Shown one piece after another: positions 1-12,452 of a stretch of DNA of 64,000 nt. The DNA lies in contig LNFI01000038.1 in NCBI GenBank assembly GCA_001464615.1, positions 22,869 to 86,868 of the forward strand. Direction: 5' to 3'. This DNA comes from Sphingomonadales bacterium Ga0077557 (GTDB lineage: Bacteria > Pseudomonadota > Alphaproteobacteria > Sphingomonadales > Sphingomonadaceae). Below the pieces are notes generated by a model that did no database searches, was not told where the DNA came from, and saw only the letters and a list, made by a program, of their open reading frames with translations. Within the stretch, counting starts at the first letter, position 1; each line of letters opens with the position of its first letter. Made by a program: the position numbers and the translations under genes.

Positions 1-733
1 GCACCACCCAATCAACATCCTGCGCGGAAAATCCCGATGCGCTCAGCACTTCCTCCATCACCGTCGCCAGATTGACAACGGCGTGGCGAAAGACTTCACG
101 TCCCTTCATCCGCACCTTGCCGACCGTGCCGGTGGTTGACGGCCCGCCATCGACATAGAGCAGCTGATTATGACGGCCATCGGCGTGAAGCCGGCTGTGC
201 AGCACGCCCCGGTCACCCCCCGATTCGCCCTCCAGCACGATTGCCCCGGCGCCGTCGCCGAACAGCACGCAGGTCGTGCGATCCTCCCAATCAAGCAGTC
301 GGCTGAAGGTTTCCGCGCCGATCACCAGCGCGCGCCGGGCCGCGCCGGTGCGAATCAGGCTGTCGGCAACATGCAGCGCGTAGAGAAACCCCGAACAGAC
401 CGCGGCCACATCAAACGCAACGCAATCATCAATGCCCAGCATCGCCTGGACCTTGGTCGCCGAGGACGGAAACGTCTGATCAGGCGTCGCGGTTGCCAGC
501 ACGATCAGATCAATCTCGTCCGCTGTTCGGCCGGCGGCATCAAGCGCCGCGCGACAGGCATCGGCCGCAAGCGTCGCCGTCGTCTCGCCCTCACCCGCGA
601 TGTGGCGGAAACGGATCCCGGTGCGCTCAACAATCCATTCGTCAGACGTATCGACGGTTTCAGCGAGTTCGGCATTGGAAACACGGCGCGCCGGCAGGGC
701 GGAACCGGTGCCAGTGATCACTGAGCGAATCAT
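1..733 (-). CDS. fabH: 3-oxoacyl-ACP synthase III (KAS III), C-terminus cut by window edge
   Basis: FabH condenses acetyl-CoA with malonyl-ACP to start type II fatty acid synthesis in the cytosol. About 244 N-terminal residues are present. They include the [10 protein letters not shown] segment (residues ~31-40) and the catalytic cysteine in AAVCSGF (C113, matching C112 of E. coli). The His and Asn of the triad lie beyond position 1 and cannot be checked. The ATG at 731-733 overlaps the plsX stop as ATGA, so the two are translationally coupled. The order rpmF-plsX-fabH is the conserved bacterial one, which supports the call. Seen: motif and overlap. Family knowledge: function. Confidence 0.95.
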   Translation of the reverse strand, partial: MIRSVITGTGSALPARRVSNAELAETVDTSDEWIVERTGIRFRHIAGEGETTATLAADACRAALDAAGRTADEIDLIVLATATPDQTFPSSATKVQAMLGIDDCVAFDVAAVCSGFLYALHVADSLIRTGAARRALVIGAETFSRLLDWEDRTTCVLFGDGAGAIVLEGESGGDRGVLHSRLHADGRHNQLLYVDGGPSTTGTVGKVRMKGREVFRHAVVNLATVMEEVLSASGFSAQDVDWVV

Positions 734-1761
734 GCCGCCTGATCTTCAACATTGCGCAAATCATCACTGATTCGCCGGGTGAGATCGTCGCGCACCAGCT
801 TGGCCGCCACTTCGATTGCATGCGAAACGCCGGTCGCATTGGCGCCGCCATGGCTTTTGACGACCAGACCGTTCAGCCCCAGAAACACGCCGCCATTATG
901 GTTGTTTGGATCGAGATGATCGCGCAGCAACTGAGTCGCCGGGCGCGAAATCAAAAAGCCGACCTTGGACCGAAACGAGCTGCGAAACGCGCGCTTGAGC
1001 AGATCGGCGACGAATTTGGCCGTGCCCTCAGCGGTTTTTAGGGCGATATTGCCGGTGAAACCGTCACAGACGATCACGTCGACATTGCCGTGCGAAAGCT
1101 GGTTGCCTTCAACAAAGCCCGCAAAATGCAGCGGCAGATGCGTCGCCTTTTTCAGCATCGCGGCGGCATCGCGGATGCTGTCCGTGCCCTTCAAATCCTC
1201 AGTGCCAATGTTGAGCAGGGCGACGCGCGGGGCAGCCAGATCAAAGCTGGTGCGCGCATAGGCAGCACCCATAACCGCAAACTGCACCAGATTGCGGGCG
1301 TCGCATTCGGTGTTGGCGCCCAGATCGAGCATGACGACATCATTCTCGCCAAGCGTCGGCATCAGCGCGGCGAGCGCCGGCCGGTCAATCCCGGGCAAGG
1401 TGCGCAGCGCGACCTTGGCCATCGCCATCAACGCGCCGGTATTGCCAGCGGAAACGGCAACGCTGGCCCGGCCTTGCTTGACCAGATCAATCGCTACCCC
1501 CATCGACGTCGTCTTGGCCCGGCGCAGCGCCTGGCTGGGTTTTTCATTGGACGTCACGCTATCGGGCGCGTGGACGATCTCGACCGCGTCGGCGAGAATC
1601 GGATGGCTTTTCAGCGCATCGCGAATCGCCGCCTCATCGCCAACCAAAAGGAAGCGCAGCGTCTCAAACCGGTGCCGCGCATCAGCAACGCCGGCAACCA
1701 TGACCGATAAGCCACCATCGCCACCCATCGCATCGATAGCAATAAGCGCATCGGTTGGCAC
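730..1761 (-). CDS. plsX: Phosphate acyltransferase PlsX
   Basis: PlsX makes acyl-phosphate from acyl-ACP, feeding PlsY in phospholipid synthesis; it is a soluble, membrane-associated protein. The 343 residues are the normal length. The family signature IDAMGGDGG is at residues 9-17, and conserved blocks such as GANTECDA and [11 protein letters not shown] follow. The start is GTG (1759-1761), preceded at about nine bases by a GGGGGT ribosome-binding stretch. It sits 29 nt after rpmF and overlaps fabH by 4 nt, so it is the middle gene of the rpmF-plsX-fabH operon. Confidence 0.96.
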   Translation of the reverse strand: MPTDALIAIDAMGGDGGLSVMVAGVADARHRFETLRFLLVGDEAAIRDALKSHPILADAVEIVHAPDSVTSNEKPSQALRRAKTTSMGVAIDLVKQGRASVAVSAGNTGALMAMAKVALRTLPGIDRPALAALMPTLGENDVVMLDLGANTECDARNLVQFAVMGAAYARTSFDLAAPRVALLNIGTEDLKGTDSIRDAAAMLKKATHLPLHFAGFVEGNQLSHGNVDVIVCDGFTGNIALKTAEGTAKFVADLLKRAFRSSFRSKVGFLISRPATQLLRDHLDPNNHNGGVFLGLNGLVVKSHGGANATGVSHAIEVAAKLVRDDLTRRISDDLRNVEDQAA

Positions 1762-1790
1762 GTGCTGGATACCCCCGGTCGGTGCTTTGA

Positions 1791-1970
1791 TCAGCCTTCG
1801 ACCGACATGACTTCACGGCCGTTATAATGGCCGCAAGAAGAACACAGGGTGTGCGGGCGCTTCAATTCGCCGCAATTCGGGCATTCCTGATAGGCTTCGA
1901 CAGCCAGCGAATCGTGGCTGCGGCGCATGCCGCGCTTTGACGGTGAAGTCTTTCTTTTGGGGACGGCCAT
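1791..1970 (-). CDS. rpmF: 50S ribosomal protein L32
   Basis: Translating 1970 to 1791 gives a 59-residue basic protein starting [20 protein letters not shown], the L32 signature. It continues with a zinc ribbon of two CxxC pairs (CPNC at 30-33, CSSC at 43-46). It is the structural protein of the large subunit and the first gene of the plsX-fabH operon, as in many bacteria. It is shorter than 60 codons, so it is easily missed by length-filtered gene calling. Confidence 0.97.
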   Translation of the reverse strand: MAVPKRKTSPSKRGMRRSHDSLAVEAYQECPNCGELKRPHTLCSSCGHYNGREVMSVEG

Positions 1971-2270
1971 TTCGGCACCTTAGCTATGAATTACGAACAA
2001 AGGCGATAAACCGGGCCACTGGAACACACAACCAACAGCCAATCGGCCGCAGAAGCCACCAGCGGCCAGACGCATCGCGAAGAGTCGCGCTATAGCGGAT
2101 TCGGCGCGCCTTGCAAGCGCAGCGACTCCATGGGCTGCCGCATGAGCCGCAAGTCCATCGCCACCGCATCGTTGGCGCCGTTGGCGTCGCTCACTTGCTC
2201 CCGCCGCCTTACCCTGCCAAGCCGATTCGCAGAAGCGATCGCCCATGATCGCCTGGCCGGGGGGAAATTC
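1971..2270. other. Intergenic region between divergent rpmF and MAPEG gene
   Basis: These 300 bases separate two genes transcribed away from each other, so they should hold the promoter of the rpmF-plsX-fabH operon (minus) and that of the MAPEG gene (plus). No open frame here looks like a real protein, and no tRNA-like fold was recognised. I could not pick a convincing -35/-10 pair by eye. Confidence 0.5.
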
Positions 2271-2711
2271 ATGTCATCTGCGCTGCCCATCACGCTGATT
2301 GCCGCTGGCGGGGCGGCGTTGATCAATTTCTGGCTATCGATGCGCACCGGCAATGCCCGCCGCGCGGCCAAGGTCAGCATCGGTGATGGTGGCGATCCCG
2401 CGCTGATCGGGCGGATGCGCGCCCAGGCGAATTTTATCGAATATACCCCGATCGTCCTCATCCTGATCGGCGCGATCGAGCTGAGCCAGGGTAGCTCGAC
2501 CTGGCTTTGGGCGGTTACCGGTATTTATCTGCTTGGCCGGGTTGGCCATGCGCTGGGCATGGATGGCATGCCGGTTGGCCGCTTTGCCGGGACGATCACG
2601 TCGCTGCTGACGATGCTGGGGCTGGGCATTTATGCGCTGATCATCCCCTTCACCGCGCCCAACCCGCCGGTCACATTGGTGCCGGTGACCGTCCAGCAAC
2701 CCGCCGGCTGA
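2271..2711 (+). CDS. MAPEG family membrane protein
   Basis: A 146-residue protein with about four hydrophobic segments (residues ~4-18, ~62-72, ~78-95, ~108-128) and the MAPEG-type motif RAQANFIEYTPIVLILIG at ~50-67. The family covers membrane-associated eicosanoid/glutathione-metabolism proteins; the bacterial members have no settled substrate. The ATG at 2271 was chosen because GGGGGG lies 5 nt upstream and the protein then starts directly in the first membrane helix; the frame is open further upstream but without family-like sequence. Confidence 0.85.
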   Translation: MSSALPITLIAAGGAALINFWLSMRTGNARRAAKVSIGDGGDPALIGRMRAQANFIEYTPIVLILIGAIELSQGSSTWLWAVTGIYLLGRVGHALGMDGMPVGRFAGTITSLLTMLGLGIYALIIPFTAPNPPVTLVPVTVQQPAG

Positions 2712-2728
2712 TCCGCGCCCGCTCGGGC

Positions 2729-3397
2729 TTACCCCGCCATCGCCATATCGCTGACAAACGGGTTGTGGCGGCGTTCATGGGCAAAATTGCTCATCGGGCC
2801 GTGCCCGGGGACAAAGGCGGTGTCGTCGCCTAGGGGCCATAGCTTGGTGGTGATCGCGTCGAGCAGATCCTGGTGATTGCCCATTGGAAAATCGGTGCGG
2901 CCGATTGATCCCTGGAACAACACATCGCCAACCAGCGCCAGCTTGGATGCCGGGTGATGGAAGACGACATGGCCGGGCGTGTGGCCGGGGCAATGATAGA
3001 CATCAAGCACCAGGTCCCCCACGGTCACCTGATCACCGTCGATCAGCCAACGATCCGGTTCGAACACTGCGCCGGCAATGCCGTAACTGCGCCCATCCTC
3101 ATCTAGCCGCGCTATCCAGAAGCGATCCGCTTCATGCGGCCCCTCGATCGCTACGCCCAATTCCTTGGCCAGCGTTCCCGCTTCACCGCAATGATCGATA
3201 TGGCCATGGGTCAGGATGATTTTTTCGATCGTTACCCCGTGCTGCGTCATCGCCGCCTTCAGCTTGGGCAGATCGCCGCCGGGATCGACAAAGGCCCCGC
3301 GCATCGTCTTGGTACACCACAGCAATGTGCAATTCTGCTGGAGCGGGGTGACGGGCACGATCGCGGCGCGCAGGGGCGGGGTGGCTGCATTGGTCAT
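2729..3397 (-). CDS. MBL-fold metallo-hydrolase (glyoxalase II-like)
   Basis: A cytosolic zinc hydrolase of 222 residues from ATG 3397. The metal-binding motif THGHIDH is at residues ~63-69, a further His in CPGHTPGH at ~134-141, the bridging Asp in LVGD at ~157 and the last His in PGHGP at ~197. This is the YcbL/GloB-like branch that cleaves thioesters such as S-lactoylglutathione, but the exact substrate cannot be read from sequence. It ends 17 nt from the convergent MAPEG stop. Confidence 0.88.
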   Translation of the reverse strand: MTNAATPPLRAAIVPVTPLQQNCTLLWCTKTMRGAFVDPGGDLPKLKAAMTQHGVTIEKIILTHGHIDHCGEAGTLAKELGVAIEGPHEADRFWIARLDEDGRSYGIAGAVFEPDRWLIDGDQVTVGDLVLDVYHCPGHTPGHVVFHHPASKLALVGDVLFQGSIGRTDFPMGNHQDLLDAITTKLWPLGDDTAFVPGHGPMSNFAHERRHNPFVSDMAMAG

Positions 3398-3515
3398 CGC
3401 CCAGCAAATATGCCCCACGCGCGCGCCACACAAGCGCCAGCCGACCGCAGCGGGCTGGCCAATGTAACCATAGGCTTGCCCCGCCTTGCCGGGCGATGCA
3501 TTTGGCAGGGAGCCG

Positions 3516-6543
<3,028 letters not shown>

Positions 6544-6583
6544 CCGGATTGGCTAGCGTTTGTTCCCAGCTTCTGTTCATCGC

Positions 6584-6608
6584 CCCCAAGATAATCTTGG
6601 GGTTGTTT
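6584..6608 (+). terminator. Probable rho-independent terminator after aatA
   Basis: CCCCAAG-ATAAT-CTTGGGG forms a 7-bp stem (extendable to 9 bp with a 1-nt turn), followed by TTGTTT. It sits 41 nt past the aatA stop. The U-run is weak, so it could also be a processing hairpin. Confidence 0.55.
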
Positions 6609-6680
6609 GGATGGCGATCGCGCCGATCTGAAGGACATGCCGCGCGCGTTCCCTAGCGCCCGGCCCACAAGGATCAGGTT

Positions 6681-6827
6681 ATGGTGAAGTTTTTGAAATC
6701 ATCGCTGCTCGCGCAGCTCGGCTCCGGCTTTGTGCTGGGCTTGGTCGGCATCATTGCGTTCCAGCCTGCGCAGGCGACGCGTACGCTGGCCAGCCAAGTC
6801 GCTTCAATCGCGCCATTGATTGGTTGA
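6681..6827 (+). CDS. Small hydrophobic protein, 48 residues
   Basis: ATG 6681 follows AAGGATCAGG at good distance. It opens a 48-residue frame with a basic start (MVKFLKSS), one hydrophobic segment (LLAQLGSGFVLGLVGIIAF, residues ~9-27) and a short polar tail. The shape is a single-pass membrane micropeptide or a short secreted peptide. No family is recognised. The Shine-Dalgarno and charge pattern favour a real gene, but codon evidence is limited at this length. Confidence 0.5.
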   Translation: MVKFLKSSLLAQLGSGFVLGLVGIIAFQPAQATRTLASQVASIAPLIG

Positions 6828-6899
6828 GGTGATGCATCGCGCCTGTAACCAGCCCGGCGCGGCGCCCGTATTCCTACCGGTACAACCAAGAGGAATATC

Positions 6900-7559
6900 A
6901 TGACTCGACTGATCGTTGCCACTGCCGGCCTTGCCGGTCTCGCCCTGCTCGCCTTTACCGGCGGCAGCGCCAATGCCGAGCGCGCCGTGCAAATCCCCGC
7001 CGCGCTGAAAGATGTGCCGCGCACCCCGGGACTACAGACGGCGGTGTTCGCCGGCGGTTGTTTCTGGGGCATGGAAGCAGTGTTCGAAGGCGTAAAGGGC
7101 GTCCAGTCCGTGACGTCGGGCTATGCCGGCGGCACCGCCCAAACCGCACAATATGATATTGTCAGCACCGAGACGACTGGCCATGCTGAGGCCGTCCGGA
7201 TCGTTTATGATCCTGCCAAGGTCAGCTATGCGACGTTGCTGCGCGTCTATTTTTCGGTCGCGCACAACCCGACCGAGCTGAACCGCCAGGGCCCCGATAG
7301 CGGCCCAAGCTACCGGTCCGCGATCTTCCCGCAAAATGCCACGCAAAAGCAGGTAGCAGCAGCCTATATCGCGCAGCTGCAAAAGGCGCATGTCTTTGAC
7401 CAGCCGATCGTGACGCGCGTTGAAACCGGCAAATTCTTCCCGGCCGAATCCTATCACCAGGACTTTTTCCGGCTGAATCCCTATCACCCCTATATCGTGC
7501 GCTTCGACAAGCCGAAGGTCGCTGCGTTCAAAACCGCTTTTGCGTCGATAGCCCGCTAA
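6900..7559 (+). CDS. msrA: Peptide-methionine (S)-S-oxide reductase, exported form
   Basis: MsrA reduces methionine sulfoxide in damaged proteins. The catalytic motif GGCFWGMEAVFE (Cys at ~54) and GYAGG, SVAHNPTELNRQGPD and YHQDFF blocks are all present. The first ~26 residues are a signal peptide (hydrophobic core, ANA-E cleavage region), so the enzyme should work in the periplasm, unlike the cytosolic E. coli MsrA. Start ATG 6900 has AAGAGGA upstream. Total 219 residues. Confidence 0.95.
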   Translation: MTRLIVATAGLAGLALLAFTGGSANAERAVQIPAALKDVPRTPGLQTAVFAGGCFWGMEAVFEGVKGVQSVTSGYAGGTAQTAQYDIVSTETTGHAEAVRIVYDPAKVSYATLLRVYFSVAHNPTELNRQGPDSGPSYRSAIFPQNATQKQVAAAYIAQLQKAHVFDQPIVTRVETGKFFPAESYHQDFFRLNPYHPYIVRFDKPKVAAFKTAFASIAR

Positions 7560-7566
7560 CCGATCG

Positions 7567-8229
7567 TCACGCCGCCAGGGCGAAGCGCAGCAACCGGTCT
7601 TCCACCGGCACAAGCGCTTCGGCCTGGCCGCCGATCGCGCGGCGGATTTCCGGGTGACCGGCATCGAGCCCGCCGGTCAGCGCCCCAAATGCCGGCAGGA
7701 TGATCTTGGCCGGGCTGGCGACGAAGCAGCGCCGCGAGACATGACGACCGCGCACCTTGACCCTGAATTTGGGGTGGAAATGCCCCGACAGCTCCGGGCG
7801 CGGGTCCGCAGGATCGGCCTCATGCCGCAGCACCAACCCGTCGATCACTGCTTCATCGGCAATGATACCGCCGCAGCGATCGGATAGGCCAGCATCGTGA
7901 TTGCCGGTGATCCAGGTCCAGCGGGTCCGCGCGATCAACGCCTGCAGCATCGCCTGCGCGCGTTCGGGCAGCCGATCGCTGCCGTGCGAATCATGAAAGC
8001 TATCGCCCAGGCACCAGATTTCAGCGGGCTGCACCGCGTCAACGATGGTGGTCAGATCCGCCAATGTGGCGATACTATCATAGGGCGGCAGCATCTGCCC
8101 GCCCGCGGCAAACCAGCTCGCCTTTTCGAAATGCAGATCGGCAATTAGCAGCGCGCGGCGCGCCGGCCAGTAGAGCGCCCCCTGCGGCAGCGCGACCAGC
8201 GCATGATGAGCGAACGAAAAGGGAACCAT
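7567..8229 (-). CDS. pdeM: Ligase-associated DNA damage response endonuclease PdeM
   Basis: A 220-residue calcineurin-like phosphoesterase. Metal-binding motifs are IADLHFEK (~29), LGDSFHD (~74), GNHD (~109) and a late SGHFHPK (~148). PdeM belongs to the four-part bacterial repair set with the Lhr-type helicase, an MBL exonuclease and an ATP-dependent ligase; the other three are at 13.5, 17.9 and 26.5 kb here. It is convergent with msrA (7 nt between stops). Confidence 0.9.
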   Translation of the reverse strand: MVPFSFAHHALVALPQGALYWPARRALLIADLHFEKASWFAAGGQMLPPYDSIATLADLTTIVDAVQPAEIWCLGDSFHDSHGSDRLPERAQAMLQALIARTRWTWITGNHDAGLSDRCGGIIADEAVIDGLVLRHEADPADPRPELSGHFHPKFRVKVRGRHVSRRCFVASPAKIILPAFGALTGGLDAGHPEIRRAIGGQAEALVPVEDRLLRFALAA

Positions 8230-8351
8230 GCCCCCGCTATGCCGCTATCCCGCCCGCCCGGCAATGGGTCTTGTTCGCGGGTGCAACAAACTAGTTGCGC
8301 CGAATCCCCACAGGCGTAAAGCGCGCCGTCCTGTCCTGAGCACCAACCTTT

Positions 8352-10271
8352 ATGTCTGCTACTGACACTGTGCCTGAAGGTCCAATGCCCCATCCCCGCT
8401 CCACGCTGGTGCTCGCCATCGGCGCGATTGGTGTTGTGTTCGGCGATATTGGCACCAGCCCGCTTTACGCCTTTCGCGAAGCGCTGGCGCAATCGGCGGG
8501 TAATGGCATCGATCCGGGCGAGATTTTGGGGGTGTTATCGCTTGCCATCTGGGCCCTGATTCTGGTCGTCACGCTGAAATATGTGCTGTTCCTGATGCGC
8601 GCCGACAATCAGGGCGAGGGCGGCGTGCTGGCGCTGACCGCGCTGGCGCGGCGATCGCTCGGCACGCGCGCCAAGGTTGCGTTGGCGCTCGGCGCGACCG
8701 GGGCGGCGCTGTTTTACGGCGATGCGATCATTACACCGGCGCTGTCGGTGCTGTCAGCGGTTGAGGGGTTGAAGACGATTCCCGGCGGCGCGGCGCTGTT
8801 CGGTGAGCCGGAGATCATCGGGCTGACCATTTCGATCCTGATCGGCCTGTTCATCATCCAGGGGCGCGGCACGGCAAGCGTCGCACGGCTGTTCGGGCCG
8901 ATCTGCATCCTGTGGTTTCTCGCGATCGGCGGCCTTGGGCTCTACCATATCCTCGACGCGCCTTCGATCCTGCGCGCCTTGTCGCCCAGCTATGGCATCA
9001 GCTTCTTGTTTAGCCACGGCGTCATCGGGCTGTTTGTGCTGGGCGCAGTGTTCCTGACGGTGACCGGCGTGGAGGCACTCACCGCCGATATGGGCCATTT
9101 CGGGCGGCTCCCGATCCAGCTCGGCTGGTTCGTGCTGGTGTTTCCGGCGTTGGTCTTCAATTATTTCGGCCAGGGGGCATTTGCGCTCGATGCGCTGGAA
9201 ACAGCAGCAGCAACTGGCCAGCCTTTTGCCAATCAGGACTGGTTCTTCCTGATGGCCCCGGGCGTGCTGCGCGTACCGCTGGTATTGTTGGCAACGCTGG
9301 CAACAATCATCGCCAGCCAGGCCGTGATTACCGGTGCCTATTCGCTCACCCAGCAGGCTATCCAGCTCGGCCTGTTGCCACGGCTGCGCATCCGCCAGAC
9401 ATCGGCCGATCATTCCGGGCAAATCTATCTGCCCGCCATCAACTGGCTGTTGCTGATCGGCGTGCTCGTCCTGGTGACCCAGTTCCGGACGTCATCATCA
9501 ATGGCAGCGGCCTATGGCATCGCCGTGACCGGTACGATGGTCGTCACCACCTGCCTTGCCTATATCGTCGTGCGGCATCACTGGCATTGGGGGCGGCTGC
9601 CAGCGGTCGCGCTGATCGCCCCGTTTCTGTTGCTCGATCTGATCTTTTTCGGCGCCAATATCCTGCGCGTGATGGAGGGGGGCTGGGTGCCGCTGGTGGT
9701 GGCTGCCATAATCGGGTTGCTGATCGTCACCTGGCGGCGCGGCAAGCGCATCGTCGGCGCGTTCGAGGCACGACAAAGCATCCCGCTCGCCGATCTCGCC
9801 GCCGCGCTCGCCAAGCGCCCGCCCGAACGCGTTGAGGGCACAGCGGTGTTCCTCACCGCCAATCCCGCCAATACGCCGGGCGCGCTGCTGCACAATCTGA
9901 AACACAATAAGGTGCTGCACGCGCGCAACCTGATCGTCAGCGTCCGCACCGCCGATCGCCCGACCATCGTGCCTGAGGAACGGGCAACGGTGGAACGAAT
10001 CGATGACAGCTTCACCAGCGTGGTGCTGAAATATGGGTTTATGGAAACACCGGACGTGCCGCATGATCTGACGATGCAGCTGGCGATCACGCCGATGAAG
10101 ACCAGCTATTTCATCGGTCGCAACACGTTGAAAGCATCAGCCGAAGAGGGCATGCCGCTTTGGCAGGACCGGATCTTCATGTTCCTGCAACGGAACGCCA
10201 GCGACCCGACCGATTTCCTGCGCATCCCCCCCGGCAAGGTGCTTGAGCTGGGCGAACAGGTGACGGTGTAA
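8352..10271 (+). CDS. kup: Kup-family potassium uptake protein
   Basis: A 639-residue inner-membrane potassium/proton symporter. The family hallmark GVVFGDIGTSPLYAFREA is at ~27-44, followed by about twelve hydrophobic segments and a cytosolic C-terminal domain of ~180 residues. ATG 8352 gives a short polar lead; an internal ATG at 8385 is a possible alternative start. It stands alone, convergent with the HTH gene downstream. Confidence 0.95.
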   Translation: MSATDTVPEGPMPHPRSTLVLAIGAIGVVFGDIGTSPLYAFREALAQSAGNGIDPGEILGVLSLAIWALILVVTLKYVLFLMRADNQGEGGVLALTALARRSLGTRAKVALALGATGAALFYGDAIITPALSVLSAVEGLKTIPGGAALFGEPEIIGLTISILIGLFIIQGRGTASVARLFGPICILWFLAIGGLGLYHILDAPSILRALSPSYGISFLFSHGVIGLFVLGAVFLTVTGVEALTADMGHFGRLPIQLGWFVLVFPALVFNYFGQGAFALDALETAAATGQPFANQDWFFLMAPGVLRVPLVLLATLATIIASQAVITGAYSLTQQAIQLGLLPRLRIRQTSADHSGQIYLPAINWLLLIGVLVLVTQFRTSSSMAAAYGIAVTGTMVVTTCLAYIVVRHHWHWGRLPAVALIAPFLLLDLIFFGANILRVMEGGWVPLVVAAIIGLLIVTWRRGKRIVGAFEARQSIPLADLAAALAKRPPERVEGTAVFLTANPANTPGALLHNLKHNKVLHARNLIVSVRTADRPTIVPEERATVERIDDSFTSVVLKYGFMETPDVPHDLTMQLAITPMKTSYFIGRNTLKASAEEGMPLWQDRIFMFLQRNASDPTDFLRIPPGKVLELGEQVTV

Positions 10272-10298
10272 CCCCGTGCTCTTTAGACCTGCCGCCAA

Positions 10299-10625
10299 TC
10301 AGGGTCGGAAAGGTTGCTTGGGCGTTTTGAGGTAATCGGCACGCACCGCGTCAGCGATCACGTCTTCAGGCAAACCAACATAGCGGGCATAGGTGCGGGC
10401 AAATCCCACGGCATAAATGCTGGCGGCTATCTCGCTATAATAGCCAAGCTCGATCGATTCGAGGTGGCGTTCGGCGATGCGCGTGTGGAGCGAAACGTCA
10501 GCGAGCGAGGCGCCCATCGCCTCACGCGCGCGGCGGAGCATTTTACCAGGCGCGTCGATGGTGGCGATGCCGAGATCGACATCGTTAAATGCAGCAAATG
10601 TGGGCTCGTTCAGATTGGCCAACAT
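10299..10625 (-). CDS. Helix-turn-helix protein (RodZ-type HTH_25 domain)
   Basis: A 108-residue protein. Residues ~27-95 form an HTH_25 domain like the N-terminus of RodZ: LRRAREAMGASLADVSLHTRI, RHLESIELG and YAVGFARTYARYVGL. No membrane segment or periplasmic part follows, so it is a stand-alone cytosolic version that could bind DNA or a protein partner. ATG 10625 has a GGGGGG ribosome-binding site. It lies 27 nt from the convergent kup stop. Confidence 0.8.
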   Translation of the reverse strand: MLANLNEPTFAAFNDVDLGIATIDAPGKMLRRAREAMGASLADVSLHTRIAERHLESIELGYYSEIAASIYAVGFARTYARYVGLPEDVIADAVRADYLKTPKQPFRP

Positions 10626-10964
10626 TGATCACCCCCCAAGGCAGCACCATTTTTGTGCAGTAGATCGCTCGGCCACCGCAAGCGGCAGATGACGCATATC
10701 GGCGAAAAGGGAGAATCGACACTGCTCAATTCGGGTATGCTATCACGTCGCGTGGCCGATTCACTGCACGCCTGAACCGTTCAGCGCAGCATGCGGCGGA
10801 CGACGGTGGTGTCTCGATCAGCGAAATGGCGTTTCGCTGCCGCGCCCCGATGCAGCATCAACACCGCGATCACCCACTGAAAGCCGCGTGCCATCTAGCC
10901 ACACTGGCTGTCGCTGGTCCGAAGCGGCAGGCTGGCGACAAGCGGTCGCCGCGCCTGCCCCCGC
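10626..10964. other. Intergenic region without a clear gene
   Basis: About 340 bases between the HTH gene start and the M20 peptidase stop, both on the minus strand. It should hold the HTH gene promoter. A 37-codon frame on the minus strand (10894 to 10781) is open but has no supporting features. No RNA gene or terminator was recognised. Confidence 0.4.
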
Positions 10965-12389
10965 TCACCCCGCGTACAGCTTGACCAGATCGAACAGATA
11001 ATCCCGGCCGGCATAGATCGACTCAACCCTGATCCGCTCATTCAGCCCATGCGTGCCATTGCCATCGGGATCGATGAAGGTACCCGGCGCACCATAAACC
11101 GGGATGCCGATCGCTTGCAGGAAAATGCCGTCCGTCGCGCCCGTCGACATCAGCGGCAGCAGGGGGACGCCCGGAAAATGCTGCGCGGCGAGCGTCCGGG
11201 CCGGGCCCATGATCTTGGGATCAAGCTTGGTCGGCACCGCAGTCGGGCGGATCGGGGCGTTCGCCGTCACGGTCACGGCTGGCCCGGCCAGTTCCTGCAA
11301 TTTCAGCCGCGTCCCCTCCACTGTTTCACCAGGGAAGATGCGGCAATTGATGTTGGCGCTGGCGCGCTGCGGCAGCGCGTTTTCAGCATGGCCGGCAGTG
11401 GCGATCGTTGCCACACAGGTGGTGCGCAAGGTTGAATGCATCGCCTTGTCGCGGCTGACCACCGCATCGGCTTCGGCATCTTCTGGATTGGTCAGCAAAC
11501 GCGTGATCGCCGTCGCCATTGGACCCCCAACTGCAGCGGCGCTGGCGATGAAGAAAACGCGCGTTGTATCCGTGAACTTCACTGGAAATTCATAGCCTTG
11601 CACCGCCTTGATCGCGTCAGCAAGCTGGTAGATCGCGTTGATTGGCACTGGTTGCGAACTATGCCCGCCGGGATTGGTGACGAGGAAGGTATAGTTTTGC
11701 GAGGCCTTTTCACCGACCTGCATGGCCAGCACTTGGCGCCGTCCGGTCGCGTCATAGCGTCCGCCGCCGCCCTCGTTCAGCGCAAATTCGGCAGCGATCA
11801 GATCGGGCTTGTTCTGCGCCAGCCACTGCGCGCCATTCCAGGCATAGGTGGTTTCTTCGCCGCAGGTCAGCGCCAGCTTGATCGTGCGCTTGGGTTTATA
11901 GCCTTCGGTCTTGAAGCGGATCATGCTGTCCGCCCAGATCGCCGCCTGTGCCTTATCATCAACCGTGCCGCGCGCGTAATAATAGCCATCTTCCTCGATC
12001 AGCGTGAACGGATCGCGCACCCAATCCTCGCGCTTGGCTTCGACCACGTCGAGATGGCCGAGCAGCAGCATCGGCTTGGCTTTCTTGTCAGACCCATCAA
12101 GGATCACGACAATGCCGCCTTCCCGGGGGTGATCGGGCACGCTGAACAGCGTGATCGCACTGTCGCTATAGCCCGCCGCCTTCATCCGCGCGCCAATCTG
12201 TTCGGCGGCCTTGGTGCAACTGCCAACCGACAGCGTCGTATTGGTTTCGACCAGTTCCTTGTACAGGCCGAAAAACGCCTTTTGGTCGGGCCGCGATTGC
12301 GCCTGGGCCGTGGCGGGGAGCAAAGCCGCCAGCGCCGTCGCGCCAAGCAAGGCCCCCAATCGTGCCGCCATCAATCCTGTCGCCCGCAT
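10965..12389 (-). CDS. M20 family metallopeptidase, exported
   Basis: A 474-residue zinc carboxypeptidase/dipeptidase-type enzyme. The signal peptide MRATGLMAARLGALLGATAL...AQAQ spans ~1-30. Metal ligands appear in LLGHLDVVEA (H, D), GTVDDKA, CGEETT (Glu pair) and the late FIDPDGNGTHGLNE block. ATG 12389 was chosen because GGAGA lies just upstream and the signal peptide begins there. M20 enzymes cleave small peptides or N-acyl amino acids; here the site is periplasmic. It lies 63 nt downstream of the retropepsin-like gene, possibly co-transcribed. Confidence 0.9.
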   Translation of the reverse strand: MRATGLMAARLGALLGATALAALLPATAQAQSRPDQKAFFGLYKELVETNTTLSVGSCTKAAEQIGARMKAAGYSDSAITLFSVPDHPREGGIVVILDGSDKKAKPMLLLGHLDVVEAKREDWVRDPFTLIEEDGYYYARGTVDDKAQAAIWADSMIRFKTEGYKPKRTIKLALTCGEETTYAWNGAQWLAQNKPDLIAAEFALNEGGGGRYDATGRRQVLAMQVGEKASQNYTFLVTNPGGHSSQPVPINAIYQLADAIKAVQGYEFPVKFTDTTRVFFIASAAAVGGPMATAITRLLTNPEDAEADAVVSRDKAMHSTLRTTCVATIATAGHAENALPQRASANINCRIFPGETVEGTRLKLQELAGPAVTVTANAPIRPTAVPTKLDPKIMGPARTLAAQHFPGVPLLPLMSTGATDGIFLQAIGIPVYGAPGTFIDPDGNGTHGLNERIRVESIYAGRDYLFDLVKLYAG

Positions 12390-12452
12390 GATCCGTCTCC
12401 TGCTATCGTCAATTGCACCGAGTAGACCGGGTTTGTCGCAGCGTTGCAACCG

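Noticed and set aside
10781..10894. 37-codon minus-strand frame in the 10.6-10.9 kb gap
   Set aside because: No ribosome-binding site, no hydrophobic or family signal; too short to support.
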